Below are positions 1 through 9,813 of a stretch of 64,000 bases of DNA, one piece after another; the first letter of the stretch is position 1, and every line of letters begins with the position of its first letter. Where the stretch lies: the NCBI GenBank assembly GCA_003223935.1, contig QHXQ01000019.1, positions 145,847 through 209,846 on the forward strand, in the 5' to 3' direction. A program made the translations under genes and the position numbers. The notes under the pieces were generated by a model. The model saw only the letters and a program-made list of their open reading frames with translations. It did no database searches and was not told the DNA's origin. The DNA comes from Acidobacteriota bacterium (GTDB taxonomy: Bacteria; Acidobacteriota; Blastocatellia; Pyrinomonadales; Pyrinomonadaceae).

Positions 1-23
1 TCTTCGTTGAACTCATGTTGCTA

Positions 24-225
24 AATGATGAATGATGAACGATGAACGATGAGCTTCAAAACGCGAGCCATTGTAACATCGAACGCCCGAAACCGCGCTT
101 CGCGTTCTTTGCGTCTTTGCGTGAGGTTATTCATTCGTCTGTATCCTCCCCACGCAAAGACGCAAAGAGGGAACGCAAAGATAGCTTGCCTTTAGTTCAT
201 CATTCATCGCACATCGTTCATCGTT
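24..225. repeat. Heptad fold-back element: AATGATG/AACGATG x4 (24-51) facing CATCATT/CATCGTT x4 (198-225); a second nested inverted repeat of CTTTGCGT units lies inside (about 98-180)
   Basis: Direct reading: AATGATG AATGATG AACGATG AACGATG, then CATCATT CATCGCA CATCGTT CATCGTT. Internal CTTTGCGTCTTTGCGTG versus CACGCAAAGACGCAAAG. Confidence 0.85.
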
Positions 226-228
226 TTC

Positions 229-1053
229 TCACCCGATCATACGGCGGCGCAAACTTCGCATGGCCCATTCGGCGCAGGCGAGAGCAGTGATGATGAGGTA
301 GAGCAGTTCGAGCCAGTGCGTCCAACGCAGTTGCCCGATCAAGAGTGCGCGCGTCAGGTCAATCGCGCTGGTGATGGGGATGAGCCAAGCGATGGCCTGC
401 AAGGGCGTGGGCAGCACGCCCACGGGAAACCAGACGCCGCAGAGAAAGATGGCGGAGAAGAAGAGGGCGATGTAGAGGTTGTAAGAGTCTATGTCGTGTA
501 TGTGCGCGGTGACGCCGAGCGAGAGCGCGCCAGTGAAGAAGCTACCGGCGAGGAGCGGCAGCGGCACGAGCAAGGCCCACCAAGACTCGGCCGCGCCGAA
601 GCATGTGAGCACGAGCATGATGATGAGCGCGTCAATCAGAGATTTCGACGCGGCCCAACAGATTTCGGCGCAGGCGAGCGACTCGGCCTCGACCGGCGTG
701 GCGAGGATCGCGTCAAAGGTCGCTTGATAGACCATGCGAAAGTAAGAGCCGTAAGCCGTCTCAAACATGGCGCGCGAGAGACAAGCGAAACCGAGCACGC
801 CCGCGCCGACAAACGCGAGATAAGGCACGCCCGCGACACGCGCAGCAATGAGCGAGCCGACGCCCCAGCCGAACGCAAAGACCATAAAGACCGGCTCGAT
901 CAGAGGCGCAGCCAACTCCATCTTCCAGAGCCGCAGATAGACCTCTAAATGTCTCTGCCAGACGGCGAACGCATCGCGCAAGTGGACACGTGCGAACGCC
1001 GTCCGCAATGAAGCAGACCTGTTGCTAACGGTTGAATCAATCATTGCTGCCAA
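229..1053 (-). CDS. ABC-2 type transporter permease (NodJ/DrrB-like)
   Basis: About 6 hydrophobic segments; follows an ABC ATPase gene on the same strand; ABC-2 permease-like sequence (GVWFPVGVLPTPLQAIAWLIPITSAIDLTRALLIG). Confidence 0.85.
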   Translation of the reverse strand: MAAMIDSTVSNRSASLRTAFARVHLRDAFAVWQRHLEVYLRLWKMELAAPLIEPVFMVFAFGWGVGSLIAARVAGVPYLAFVGAGVLGFACLSRAMFETAYGSYFRMVYQATFDAILATPVEAESLACAEICWAASKSLIDALIIMLVLTCFGAAESWWALLVPLPLLAGSFFTGALSLGVTAHIHDIDSYNLYIALFFSAIFLCGVWFPVGVLPTPLQAIAWLIPITSAIDLTRALLIGQLRWTHWLELLYLIITALACAEWAMRSLRRRMIG

Positions 1054-1065
1054 CTGAATCCGCCA

Positions 1066-1572
1066 TCATTCATTAAAAGGAAACTCGCGGCGTTCGATGA
1101 GCGCAAGCAACTCTATGAGCGCGCGGCGGACTTGCGCGCGCAACTCTGTCGAATAGTTGAACTCTTCAGCGTGGCGTGCGAAATCGTCTTCATCAAGCAC
1201 GCGATAACTAAAATCAGGCGCGACGAGCACGTCAATGTCTAGGTCAATGAAACTTAACACTCGGCCGTCGAAGCGCGCGGGCTGATTGAGGTTGCAATAG
1301 TAGTTGCGCAAGCGCCCGTCCGGTTCGCGGAAACGAAAGACGCTGTACCAACGATCCGTCCAATAGTATTCGGTGCTGAGTGTGCCGCGCGCGATCAGTC
1401 CGAGCAGAGGGTGTTGCACCTCTTCGACAAAGACGCCGTCGAGGACGACGAGCGCGCCCGTCTGCTCAACCAGTCGCGCGTCCCAACGGCGATGCAGCCG
1501 ACCATCGAGTTTGCGCGCGTGGACGATGATAGGCACATCCGTCGTTGCTTGCGCATGCAGTTCACTCGTCAT
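1066..1572 (-). CDS. DUF402-like domain protein
   Basis: ORF with YYWTDRWYSVFRFREPDGRLRNYYCNLNQPARFDGRVLSFIDLDIDVLVAPDFSYRVLDEDDF, DUF402-like pattern; overlaps the upstream ATPase gene by 11 nt. Confidence 0.7.
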   Translation of the reverse strand: MTSELHAQATTDVPIIVHARKLDGRLHRRWDARLVEQTGALVVLDGVFVEEVQHPLLGLIARGTLSTEYYWTDRWYSVFRFREPDGRLRNYYCNLNQPARFDGRVLSFIDLDIDVLVAPDFSYRVLDEDDFARHAEEFNYSTELRAQVRRALIELLALIERREFPFNE

Positions 1573-2548
1573 GCGCCGTCAATCCTTCCTCCGGCGTGTC
1601 GCCGACGATGTCTAGGAAGACGTCTTCAAGATTGGCCGGGCGCAGGAAGGTGCGCGGGGCAGGGTAGTGCTTCATCAGAGGCATCAACGCATCTGGTGTT
1701 GCGGCAAAGTAGAGATGCGCGCCTGCGCGTGTGAGCGCGCGCACGTGTGCCGTGGTAGATAAGAGCGGCGCGGCACCCGCGTCGCGCACTTCAAGCGCGT
1801 AGTGTGCGAAGCGCGCGGCGATCAGTTCGCGCGGCGAACCGGCGGCGAGCACGCGCCCGCGCCCGATGATGAGCAGACGATCACAGAGCCGCTCGGCTTC
1901 GTCCATATAATGCGTGGAGATGATGAGCGTCAGCCCGGTCTGCCGGCGCAACTCTTCGAGGCGCTGCCAGATTTCCTGTCGCACTTGCGGATCGAGGCCC
2001 GTCGTCGGTTCATCAAGCACGAGCAGGCGCGGCTCATGCAAGAGCGCACGCGCGATCATCAGCCGCCGCTTCATGCCGCCCGATAACTCTTCGACGCGCG
2101 CGTCGGCGCGCTCGCTCATGCCGATGAAGGCGAGTAGTTCAACAGTCTTTGTGAGCGCACGGGCGCGCGGCAGATGAAAATAGCGCGCATAGACGAGCAG
2201 GTTCTGGCGGACTGAAAGATCAGGATCAAGATTGTTCTCTTGCGAAACGACGCCGAGCATTGAGCGAATCGCGCGCCCGGCGCGGCGCACGTCTAAGCCT
2301 TCGACCGAGAGCGCGCCCGCCGTCAGAGGCGTGCGGCAAGCGATCATGCGCATGGTCGTTGACTTGCCCGCACCGTTCGGCCCCAGCAGGCCGAACGCCT
2401 CACCGCGCGCGACCGTGAAATCAATCGCGTCAACGGCTCTGCGCATGCCATAGACTTTAGTGAGGCCCTGCGCCTCAACGACCGGTTCGGCCTTGACGGC
2501 AGGCTCTCGTGCACGTGGCGCAGGCGCAATTTCGATCTCTGTGCTCAT
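1562..2548 (-). CDS. ABC transporter ATP-binding protein (NodI/CcmA-like)
   Basis: Walker A GPNGAGKST, signature LSGGMKRRL, Walker B LLVLDEPTTGLD. ATG at 2548 preferred over the TTG at 2563 in the ORF track. Confidence 0.92.
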   Translation of the reverse strand: MSTEIEIAPAPRAREPAVKAEPVVEAQGLTKVYGMRRAVDAIDFTVARGEAFGLLGPNGAGKSTTMRMIACRTPLTAGALSVEGLDVRRAGRAIRSMLGVVSQENNLDPDLSVRQNLLVYARYFHLPRARALTKTVELLAFIGMSERADARVEELSGGMKRRLMIARALLHEPRLLVLDEPTTGLDPQVRQEIWQRLEELRRQTGLTLIISTHYMDEAERLCDRLLIIGRGRVLAAGSPRELIAARFAHYALEVRDAGAAPLLSTTAHVRALTRAGAHLYFAATPDALMPLMKHYPAPRTFLRPANLEDVFLDIVGDTPEEGLTAHDE

Positions 2549-2557
2549 CTCTGATGA

Positions 2558-2627
2558 GTTCAAAGTTTAAGGTTCAATGTTCAAGGTTGTCCAATCTTGA
2601 GCTTTGAACCTTAAACTTTGAACCTTG
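2558..2627. repeat. Heptad fold-back element GTTCAAA GTTTAAG GTTCAAT GTTCAAG / TTTGAAC CTTAAAC TTTGAAC CTTG
   Basis: Direct reading; the variant unit GTTTAAG is matched by CTTAAAC at the corresponding place in the opposite arm. Confidence 0.88.
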
Positions 2628-2645
2628 TGCTTTGCGCTTAACGAT

Positions 2646-3425
2646 TCAACGCGCGCGGACAAAATTGCGCAGCACGCCAACGCCTTCGACTTCGACTTCG
2701 ACCGTGTCACCGGCCGCAAGTGGCCCGACGCCTGCGGGTGTGCCGGTGGCGATCAGGTCGCCGGGTTCCATGGTCATGATGTTTGAGATGTAGCGGATGA
2801 GGAAGGGGATGGGGAAGGCCATCGCGCTGGTGCGCCCTTGTTGCCTGAGCTCTCTGTTGACGCGCGTGGTGACTGCGACGTCCAAGGGATCGAGTTCGGT
2901 TTCGATGTAAGGGCCGACGGGGCAGAAGGTGTCGAAAGATTTGGCGCGGGTGAACTGCACGTCTTTGCGTTGCAGGTCGCGCGCTGTCACGTCGTTGAGG
3001 CAGGTGTAGCCGAGCACGTAGTCGAGCGGATCGTCTGCCGCACTCAAACGCCGCGCTTGGCGTCCGATAACGACAGCGAGTTCGCCTTCATGTTCGACCC
3101 GCTCAGAAGCGGCGGGCAACTCGATGGTCGCGTCGGGGCCGATGAGCGCCGACGGAGCTTTGAGAAAGAGCAGCGGCTCGTCGGGCATCGGGTTGCCGAG
3201 TTCGGCCGCGTGCGCCAGATAGTTGCGCCCGACGCAGACGATCTTCGAGGGCGTGACGGGCACGATGAGCGTCGCTTCGTTGAGCGCACAGGCCGGCCCG
3301 GTCTCAGGCGGCGCAAACGTGAGACGGAAGATTTCATCAGCCGCGAGCGGGAAAATCTCCGCGCCGACGACGAACCCGTAGCGCGGCTCAACAGCCGAGC
3401 GTGTAGAGTAGCGGCAGAGTTTCAT
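2646..3425 (-). CDS. Fumarylacetoacetate hydrolase family protein
   Basis: Motifs KIVCVGRNYLAHAAELGN, FLKAPSALIGP, EGELAVVIGR, GYTCLNDVTARDLQ, GDLIATGTPAGVG. Confidence 0.92.
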   Translation of the reverse strand: MKLCRYSTRSAVEPRYGFVVGAEIFPLAADEIFRLTFAPPETGPACALNEATLIVPVTPSKIVCVGRNYLAHAAELGNPMPDEPLLFLKAPSALIGPDATIELPAASERVEHEGELAVVIGRQARRLSAADDPLDYVLGYTCLNDVTARDLQRKDVQFTRAKSFDTFCPVGPYIETELDPLDVAVTTRVNRELRQQGRTSAMAFPIPFLIRYISNIMTMEPGDLIATGTPAGVGPLAAGDTVEVEVEGVGVLRNFVRAR

Positions 3426-3492
3426 GTTGCTGCTCAGGCCGCGCGGGCGGCGCACTGAGCATCTATGCGAACCGCGCGGCCTGAGTTTATCT

Positions 3493-3849
3493 TCATCCTT
3501 TGAAGGCGAAAGGCGATAGCAGGATTCTGGAAAATTCTCCGTTCCCGCTCAGTTCGGCTTGGCCGAACTGGTTGATGTTGACGTGTATGTCCCCGCCGCC
3601 TTCATAGCGAAAGATAAGCTCCTCGCCTTGATAGCTGAGCAGCACGCCCCATGTCGCTTGACTGTGACCGCCGACTTTCTTGTCACCGATGTCAATGAAA
3701 TTGATGCTGCCAAAGCCGGGAACTTCGATGTAGCCGTTACCCAAGGCGTGCGGCACCTTATGTGGTCGCTTGTCGCCAGCATTAACGACCATGCCGAAGG
3801 CTCTGAGCGTTTCGTGATAATTGTTGGTGATGGTGATGTGCCAAGACAT
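3493..3849 (-). CDS. Small hypothetical protein, predicted beta-rich
   Basis: ORF MSWHITITNNYHETLRAFG...; GAGGAG-like Shine-Dalgarno upstream of the internal ATG at 3849; no family recognised. Confidence 0.6.
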   Translation of the reverse strand: MSWHITITNNYHETLRAFGMVVNAGDKRPHKVPHALGNGYIEVPGFGSINFIDIGDKKVGGHSQATWGVLLSYQGEELIFRYEGGGDIHVNINQFGQAELSGNGEFSRILLSPFAFKG

Positions 3850-4011
3850 TTGCGTCTCCTCTCTGCTTGGGGAAATCGAGCCAGCCTGCGCGGCCCTGTT
3901 AGCGCCGGCGCAGCTAATCAACTCACTTGAAGCCACTGTTACTCGCTACTGCTGTCGATCTGTTATGCGCGCAAACGAAGCACGAATAAATGATGCAGCG
4001 CCGGCCACAGA

Positions 4012-5139
4012 TCAAGGCACGACCTCGGACACAACCTCTGATGGCTGGCTCACGTTGCCCGACGTGTCAACAGCCGTCAGATAGTAGTAATAACGTGTGC
4101 CCGCCTCGACCGCTTCGTCCTGATAGGTAATGCGCTCGTAGAGCGCGCGGTTTAGTTTCGTCCAACGTTCCTTCGGTAAATTCGGATCGGTCGAGCGATA
4201 GATGTTGTAACCCGCGACATCGCGCTCAGGGTTTGCGGGCCAGAAGAGCGACAGACGACCGGGCGCGGCAGCGACTGTGATTGAAGTCGGCGCGGAGGGT
4301 GGAAAGACATCTTTGGGCGCGATGCTCTTCGCGTTCGAGTTCAAGCTCTCGACCTGCGCGGCAGCCGTGCCGAGTGAGACGGCGCGCGCAATGTAGGTGT
4401 ACTCCTCGCCGAAGCGGAAGGTTTGATCGGCGTAGGTCATCTCGTTGGGGCCGACCAGCGCTTTGTTGAGCGGCGTCTGCCCCGGCTCTTGTTGCGAGCG
4501 GTCTGTGCGATAGACGTTATAACCGAGCAGGTTGACGGGCGTCGAACCATCAACGTTCGCCGTCGGCGGCTGCCAGCGCACGACGATGGAAGATTCATTT
4601 GGGTTGGTGATGGACATGAGCGCAGGCGGCTGACTGACGCGCGCGGCCGGTTCGAGCAAAAGAAAGTTCGAGAAGGCTGCGCGCTGGCCTGCGGCATTGA
4701 CGTAGCGTATGGCGTAGCGCAGGCGCACAGGTTCGGTCAGCGTCAGAGTGTCCGTGTAGGTGAGCGACTCTTGCGCCTGTTTGATCTCTTCGTAAGGCAC
4801 AGAGCCGATCAAGGTCGCGCGCGTGCCGAACTGCTCTTCGGTCAGAGGCAGAGGCGCGTCGGTGCGCTCGGCGACGCGATAGACATCCACACGGCGGATT
4901 GATTGCACGCTCTCAGCCGACGCATTCCGGCGCGGCGCAGGCCAACTCAAGATCACCTGATTGCCACGCTGCACGCCCGACAACAACTCCGTGCGCTGCG
5001 GAATGCGCTCGACCGGCGGCAAAGGCGGCCGGCGTTTGCCGCAGGCTGCAAAAAAACAGATGAGGGGTAGCACAATACCCAGCGTGAAGCAGAATCGTTG
5101 CATGTAGGCCGTCGGACAGGCTGAATCCTGAGATAGCAT
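4012..5139 (-). CDS. Fibronectin type III domain lipoprotein
   Basis: Signal peptide ending in a lipobox-like LICFFAACGKR; repeated FN3-type modules (VILSWPAPRR, IVVRWQPPTAN, LSLFWPANPERDVAGYNIYRS). Confidence 0.8.
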   Translation of the reverse strand: MLSQDSACPTAYMQRFCFTLGIVLPLICFFAACGKRRPPLPPVERIPQRTELLSGVQRGNQVILSWPAPRRNASAESVQSIRRVDVYRVAERTDAPLPLTEEQFGTRATLIGSVPYEEIKQAQESLTYTDTLTLTEPVRLRYAIRYVNAAGQRAAFSNFLLLEPAARVSQPPALMSITNPNESSIVVRWQPPTANVDGSTPVNLLGYNVYRTDRSQQEPGQTPLNKALVGPNEMTYADQTFRFGEEYTYIARAVSLGTAAAQVESLNSNAKSIAPKDVFPPSAPTSITVAAAPGRLSLFWPANPERDVAGYNIYRSTDPNLPKERWTKLNRALYERITYQDEAVEAGTRYYYYLTAVDTSGNVSQPSEVVSEVVP

Positions 5140-5171
5140 CAGCTAGATATGCGTCTTACATAAAAACCGGC

Positions 5172-5199
5172 TTGATAATACTACAAATAAGTATATTAT
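5172..5199 (+). promoter_or_regulatory. Candidate sigma70 promoter TTGATA-N16-TATTAT
   Basis: AT-rich island in GC-rich DNA; near-consensus hexamers upstream of the 5254 operon. Confidence 0.4.
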
Positions 5200-5253
5200 C
5201 TCGAAGCTCTCGGCAAGGTTTTCAACAATTCGACACGGCATCGGTATCTCACA

Positions 5254-5808
5254 ATGTCTTGGCTTAGCTGGATCGTTTGGCTCGCCTTGGCGCTCAGCAC
5301 GGCGCTCGCCATCATGTCTGTCAGCCTGCGGCTGCACTTCCGCAGAGCCGTCGCTTCGTTCCTCGGGGCGGTCACGATGAGCGGCGTCCTCACCTCGCTA
5401 TTCCTTATTCGCCTTCACGTCCGACCTGCGCCTGTGCGGGTTGAAATCACAGCGCCTGGCAGTGCCCAGCATGTCACAGGAGAGCAGTTGGTGATCGAGG
5501 GGCGGGTCAGCCCGCCCGACGCGCGCGTGACCGTCGTGGTTCGCTCCGAAACCGATATACGTTGGTGGGTGCAACCGGTCGTTACGGCCGAACGCACAGA
5601 CGCGCTAACAGGTCATTGGTCTGTGCGCGCACACATCGGCACGCCAACGGAGGGGCGGCGCCAAAGCTTTGAGCTTGTCGCCTTAGCCTCAGCCGATAGC
5701 CGCCTATTCGATGCGCTCACTGGGCGCGCGTTCATGAGCGGGACGCCGCAGGACAACATCCCTTTGTGGACCCAGTCTGAGCCAGTGGTGATTTGGAGAG
5801 AAAAGTGA
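5254..5808 (+). CDS. Hypothetical membrane protein with Ig/FN3-like extracytoplasmic segment
   Basis: Two N-terminal TM segments, then VRVEITAPGSAQHVTGEQLVIEGRVSPPDARVTVVVRS. Confidence 0.65.
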   Translation: MSWLSWIVWLALALSTALAIMSVSLRLHFRRAVASFLGAVTMSGVLTSLFLIRLHVRPAPVRVEITAPGSAQHVTGEQLVIEGRVSPPDARVTVVVRSETDIRWWVQPVVTAERTDALTGHWSVRAHIGTPTEGRRQSFELVALASADSRLFDALTGRAFMSGTPQDNIPLWTQSEPVVIWREK

Positions 5809-7343
5809 CGAAGAGAAGCATCGCGGTGACGATGTTTTTGTGCTGTTACGGACTGTTGACCGGGCCTTGGATTTTCTGGCCGCCGAGCAGCAGCGCGTTG
5901 CAGCTCTTGGCGTTTGCGCTCTACTCATTGCTCGCAGTTGGCTTGGCTGTCGAGATCACGGAGTTGATCTTAGCGCTTGTCTGGTCGCCGCAGACGGCCC
6001 CGCTTATGGCTGGAGCAGTGCGCAGAGAAGGGACGGCGGTGTTGATGGTCGTTTGCGATGATGCCAGTGCAGCTTGTGTCGAATCGTTAGTGCCGTTGGC
6101 GGTTGCCGGTTACGACGTCTATCTCTTGGATGATTCGCACGCGCCTGTGGCCCTGTCGCAGAGGCAGGTGGAGTTGCTCGCGCACTTGCGCCGACCCGGA
6201 CGGTGCGGCGCGAAGGCCGGCAATCTTAATCATTGGCTGGCGCGACGCGGGGCGCGTTACGAGTCTGCGTTATTGCTCGATGCCGATAGCCAACTTACCG
6301 TCGAAGCTGCCGACACGTTGTTGCGCGCGGCCGGGCATCCGGCAAACGCCGACGTCGCGCTGTTTCAAGCTAAGATCGAGCCGCAGGCCGGCGCATGCTC
6401 GTTGATGGCGAAGATTCTCGCGACGGGCGCGCGTCCGCGCATGCGTGTGATGGAGCGCGTGCACGGGCCACTCGGACTGTTACTCTCGTTTGGTCATAAT
6501 CAACTGATAAGGTTACAACCTGTACGCGAGTTGGGTGGATTTGAAGAGAGGCTGACCAATGAAGATACGGTCTTGAGTCTGCGCCTCGCTGCGGCGGGGC
6601 AGCGGGCTGCGCTCGTAGATGTCTGGACGACAGATACAGAGCCGGCCACAGTTTCCGCCTATATCCGGCGGACGCTGCGCTGGGCGCGGCAGACGGTCGA
6701 GCTATTTCATGACCCTTGGCCCAAGGTCCCGCTGCGCCTCAAGCTCTTGCTCTGTCGTCAGCTATTGGCTTACTTGCTTCCGTTGGTCGGGCTGCTGCTG
6801 CTCGGTATCTCGCTCGGCGCAAGCTTTGAACGGCCGACGCGCTACTGGCAGTTTCTGGCCCACGCACTTGCCTTGCGGCCCGGCTATGAGTTGTACGGTT
6901 TAACTTTCTGGTCAACTTTCACAGCGTCTGCGCTCTTTATCGCGCTCCGCATTGTGTTGGCCCGCTTGACAGGAGTCGAGTGGCGCGCGCTCTTGCTGGC
7001 GGGTCTCTTGGGCAATGCGCCGGCTGCCGTGATGCTGTTACCACTGGCCGGCTCGATGCTCGCGTCGGCCAGCGGCCTCCAGACCAAGTTCATCCCCACA
7101 AATTCCGGCTACGCTAGACAGCAAGACGCGCAAATAGCCCGGCGCTTGACCCGTTGGCTCACGACAGGCGTGTTACTGAGCGGCATCATGGCGATAGTGT
7201 TGCGCCACCCGACAAATCTGCTGTTGGGTTTCAACCTACTTTGGGTCGCCTATCTGTTGCTATCTCCAGTCAGCCTATTCATCATTTCCATCTGGCAACG
7301 CGGAGCCGAGACACGCAGCCGGGTAAAGGTTGAGGCGGATTGA
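5805..7343 (+). CDS. Membrane glycosyltransferase family 2
   Basis: Motifs GNLNHWL, ALLLDADSQL, GGFEERLTNEDTVLSLRLAAAG, RRTLRWARQTVELF plus multiple TM segments; GTGA stop/start overlap with the upstream gene. Confidence 0.85.
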   Translation: MTKRSIAVTMFLCCYGLLTGPWIFWPPSSSALQLLAFALYSLLAVGLAVEITELILALVWSPQTAPLMAGAVRREGTAVLMVVCDDASAACVESLVPLAVAGYDVYLLDDSHAPVALSQRQVELLAHLRRPGRCGAKAGNLNHWLARRGARYESALLLDADSQLTVEAADTLLRAAGHPANADVALFQAKIEPQAGACSLMAKILATGARPRMRVMERVHGPLGLLLSFGHNQLIRLQPVRELGGFEERLTNEDTVLSLRLAAAGQRAALVDVWTTDTEPATVSAYIRRTLRWARQTVELFHDPWPKVPLRLKLLLCRQLLAYLLPLVGLLLLGISLGASFERPTRYWQFLAHALALRPGYELYGLTFWSTFTASALFIALRIVLARLTGVEWRALLLAGLLGNAPAAVMLLPLAGSMLASASGLQTKFIPTNSGYARQQDAQIARRLTRWLTTGVLLSGIMAIVLRHPTNLLLGFNLLWVAYLLLSPVSLFIISIWQRGAETRSRVKVEAD

Positions 7344-8320
7344 TGAGACTCTTTACCTTCGATGTGTTTATCTCATACAGCCACGTAGATAAAGAGTGGG
7401 TGTTGCAGCTAGCCAGCGCCTTGCAGGATGAGTTCCGGGTTTTCGTTGACGATTGGGAATTGGTGCCGGGGAGCGAATGGCGGACGCAGATTGAGGCAGC
7501 GCTCAAACAGAGTCAGTCAGGCATAGTCGTGCTCAGTCCGGATGCCATCGCGTCCGGTGTAGTCAATGCTGAATTGACGGCCTTGCTCAATCAATCTTGG
7601 AACGAGCAAGGCCGACCGCTGATTCCTGTGTTATACCGCGCCTGCGAAGTGCCCAAACTGTTGGAGAGTCATCAGTATGTAGATTTTCGCGATCAGACAC
7701 CCGCCGCTAGAAAAGCAGCGCTGGTAAAGCTGCGGCGCGCGTTACGCGGGACGCCGCCGGGGCCGCCGGGGCAACTATCTAAGGTGCCGCTCTGGAAATT
7801 CCCCCAAGTCCCGCTCGCTTTGGTGTTGTTCTTTGTCCTACTCTTTATCTTTGCCCCATTGATCATCAAAGGGCTGCGGGATTGGTTTGGTCGTGATAAT
7901 ACTTTTGCCTCGCTACGCCAGACACAGTTGCTAATTCAGAGCATTGAAACCAAAGCACTCAAAAGAGATTACGAACAGGTATTGGCCGGCGCAGAGCGCG
8001 AGTTTTTTGATCGGCCCACACATGAGCTTGTCATGCGGGACGTATGGCAGCAGGGACAAATGACTTGGCGCATGTTTTTCCATGAAGGCCACCTGATCGC
8101 ACGCGATTCGTTCCGCTATGCCGGGGGCGTCGTGGTGGAAAAACAGCGAACCTACTTAAACGACAACCAGCAGGTATTCTTATTAGATCGCTTTGCCCAA
8201 GATGGCCTACTGTTGGAGAAACGTTATTGCCCAGAAGGGCCGGAACGACCATGCGATATATATGAAGATTATATGCGCTCGCCACTTCCGCCGATGGCGC
8301 TACCGATTGCCTACCGATGA
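7343..8320 (+). CDS. TIR domain protein with single TM helix and C-terminal MORN-like region
   Basis: N-terminus FDVFISYSHVDKEWV...VFVDDWELVPGSEWRTQIEAALKQSQSGIVVLSP is TIR-like; TM LALVLFFVLLFIFAPLII; overlaps the stop of the glycosyltransferase gene (TGATG). Confidence 0.8.
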   Translation: MRLFTFDVFISYSHVDKEWVLQLASALQDEFRVFVDDWELVPGSEWRTQIEAALKQSQSGIVVLSPDAIASGVVNAELTALLNQSWNEQGRPLIPVLYRACEVPKLLESHQYVDFRDQTPAARKAALVKLRRALRGTPPGPPGQLSKVPLWKFPQVPLALVLFFVLLFIFAPLIIKGLRDWFGRDNTFASLRQTQLLIQSIETKALKRDYEQVLAGAEREFFDRPTHELVMRDVWQQGQMTWRMFFHEGHLIARDSFRYAGGVVVEKQRTYLNDNQQVFLLDRFAQDGLLLEKRYCPEGPERPCDIYEDYMRSPLPPMALPIAYR

Positions 8321-8378
8321 GCTTGAGACCGTTGCGCGCCTGATAACTTAATGTGACCTGTTTGCGACTTGCGGGGTG

Positions 8379-9806
8379 TCAGAGAATATATCGGCTCAAA
8401 TCTTGGTCTTTGACGATCTCTGCGAGCGTGCGTGTGACGTAGGCGGCGTCGATCACTTGGCGTTTGGCTTCGAGTTCGGGCGCGTTGAAGCTGATCTCGT
8501 CCAAGACCTTCTCCATGATCGTGTGCAGGCGGCGCGCGCCGATGTCTTCGGTCTGCTCGTTGACGCGGCCGGCAAATTGCGCGACCGAGTCGATTGCGTC
8601 CGCAGTGAACTCAAGCTCGACGCCTTCGGTCTCAAGCAGCGCCTTGTATTGTTTGACGAGCGAATTCTTCGGCTCGACAAGGATGCGTTTGAAATCTTCG
8701 ACCGTGAGCGATTCAAGCTCGACGCGGATGGGGAAGCGCCCTTGCAGTTCAGGGATCAGATCGGAAGGCTTGGAGACGTGGAACGCACCGGCGGCGATGA
8801 AGAGGATATGGTCTGTGCGCACCATGCCGTAGCGCGTGTTGACGGTCGTGCCTTCGACGATGGGCAAGATGTCGCGTTGCACGCCTTCGCGCGACACGTC
8901 GGGGCCGGCACCGGTTTCGCGCCCGGCGATCTTGTCCAACTCGTCAAGGAAGATGATCCCGGCCGATTCGACGCGCTCAAGGGCGGCGCGCGCGACCGCG
9001 TCCATGTCAATCAGGCGCTCCTCCTCTTCCTGCATCAGATATTCCAGCGCCTCGTCAACGCGCATGCGCTGGCGTTTGGTGCGCCCTTGGAAGAGATTGC
9101 CGAGCATGTCCTTCATGTTGATGCCCATCTCTTCGATGCCTTGGGGCCCGGCGACCTCTATGGTTGGAAAACTCTTCTCGTGGACCTCGATCTCGACGAT
9201 GCGGTTGGCGAGTTTGCCGGCCCGCAACTGTTCGCGCAGCTTCTCGCGCGTGCTTTGAAACTGTTCGTCGCGCGGCTCGTCCGTACGCGCAGGTGTCTCA
9301 GCGCTTGCTTCCGCCGCATCGAAATCGAAATAGTTGGCGGCGGCCGGGCGCGGCGGCAGGAGCAGATCGAGGATGCGCTCCTCTGCGTTCTGCTCGGCTT
9401 TGTCTGCGATCTCGTCTGTCTTTTCGACGCGCACCATGTCCACAGCGATCTCGCACAGGTCGCGGATCATGCTCTCGACATCGCGCCCGACATAACCGAC
9501 CTCCGTGAACTTCGACGCTTCGACCTTGAGGAAGGGCGAATTGGAGAGCCGCGCCAGCCGGCGCGCGATCTCGGTTTTACCGACGCCGGTCGAGCCGATC
9601 ATGATGATGTTTTTGGGCAACACATCGGCGGCCAGATCGGGCGCGAGCTTCTGCCGGCGCACGCGATTGCGCAGCGCGATAGCGACCGCGCGCTTCGCCG
9701 CGTGCTGCCCGACGACGTGCTTGTCCAATTCCGCCACGATCTGGCGCGGCGTCATCTCGTCCAAGCCTATGTGGTCGTCCACGTCACCTGAGAGATAGAT
9801 AACCAT
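8379..9806 (-). CDS. hslU: ATP-dependent protease ATPase subunit HslU
   Basis: [79 protein letters not shown]; next to hslV. Start MVIYLS at 9806 preferred. Confidence 0.97.
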   Translation of the reverse strand: MVIYLSGDVDDHIGLDEMTPRQIVAELDKHVVGQHAAKRAVAIALRNRVRRQKLAPDLAADVLPKNIIMIGSTGVGKTEIARRLARLSNSPFLKVEASKFTEVGYVGRDVESMIRDLCEIAVDMVRVEKTDEIADKAEQNAEERILDLLLPPRPAAANYFDFDAAEASAETPARTDEPRDEQFQSTREKLREQLRAGKLANRIVEIEVHEKSFPTIEVAGPQGIEEMGINMKDMLGNLFQGRTKRQRMRVDEALEYLMQEEEERLIDMDAVARAALERVESAGIIFLDELDKIAGRETGAGPDVSREGVQRDILPIVEGTTVNTRYGMVRTDHILFIAAGAFHVSKPSDLIPELQGRFPIRVELESLTVEDFKRILVEPKNSLVKQYKALLETEGVELEFTADAIDSVAQFAGRVNEQTEDIGARRLHTIMEKVLDEISFNAPELEAKRQVIDAAYVTRTLAEIVKDQDLSRYIL

Positions 9807-9813
9807 GATGTCA

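Noticed and set aside
42-290. 82-aa ORF MNDELQNASHC...
   Set aside because: Translation of the heptad and CTTTGCGT fold-back repeats; not a protein gene.
2838-3458. 206-aa plus-strand ORF opposite the FAH-family gene
   Set aside because: Antisense artefact of GC-rich codon usage.
8376-9791. 471-aa plus-strand ORF
   Set aside because: Antisense to hslU, which has unmistakable HslU motifs; product is low-complexity D/V/L/R-rich, typical of antisense frames in GC-rich DNA.
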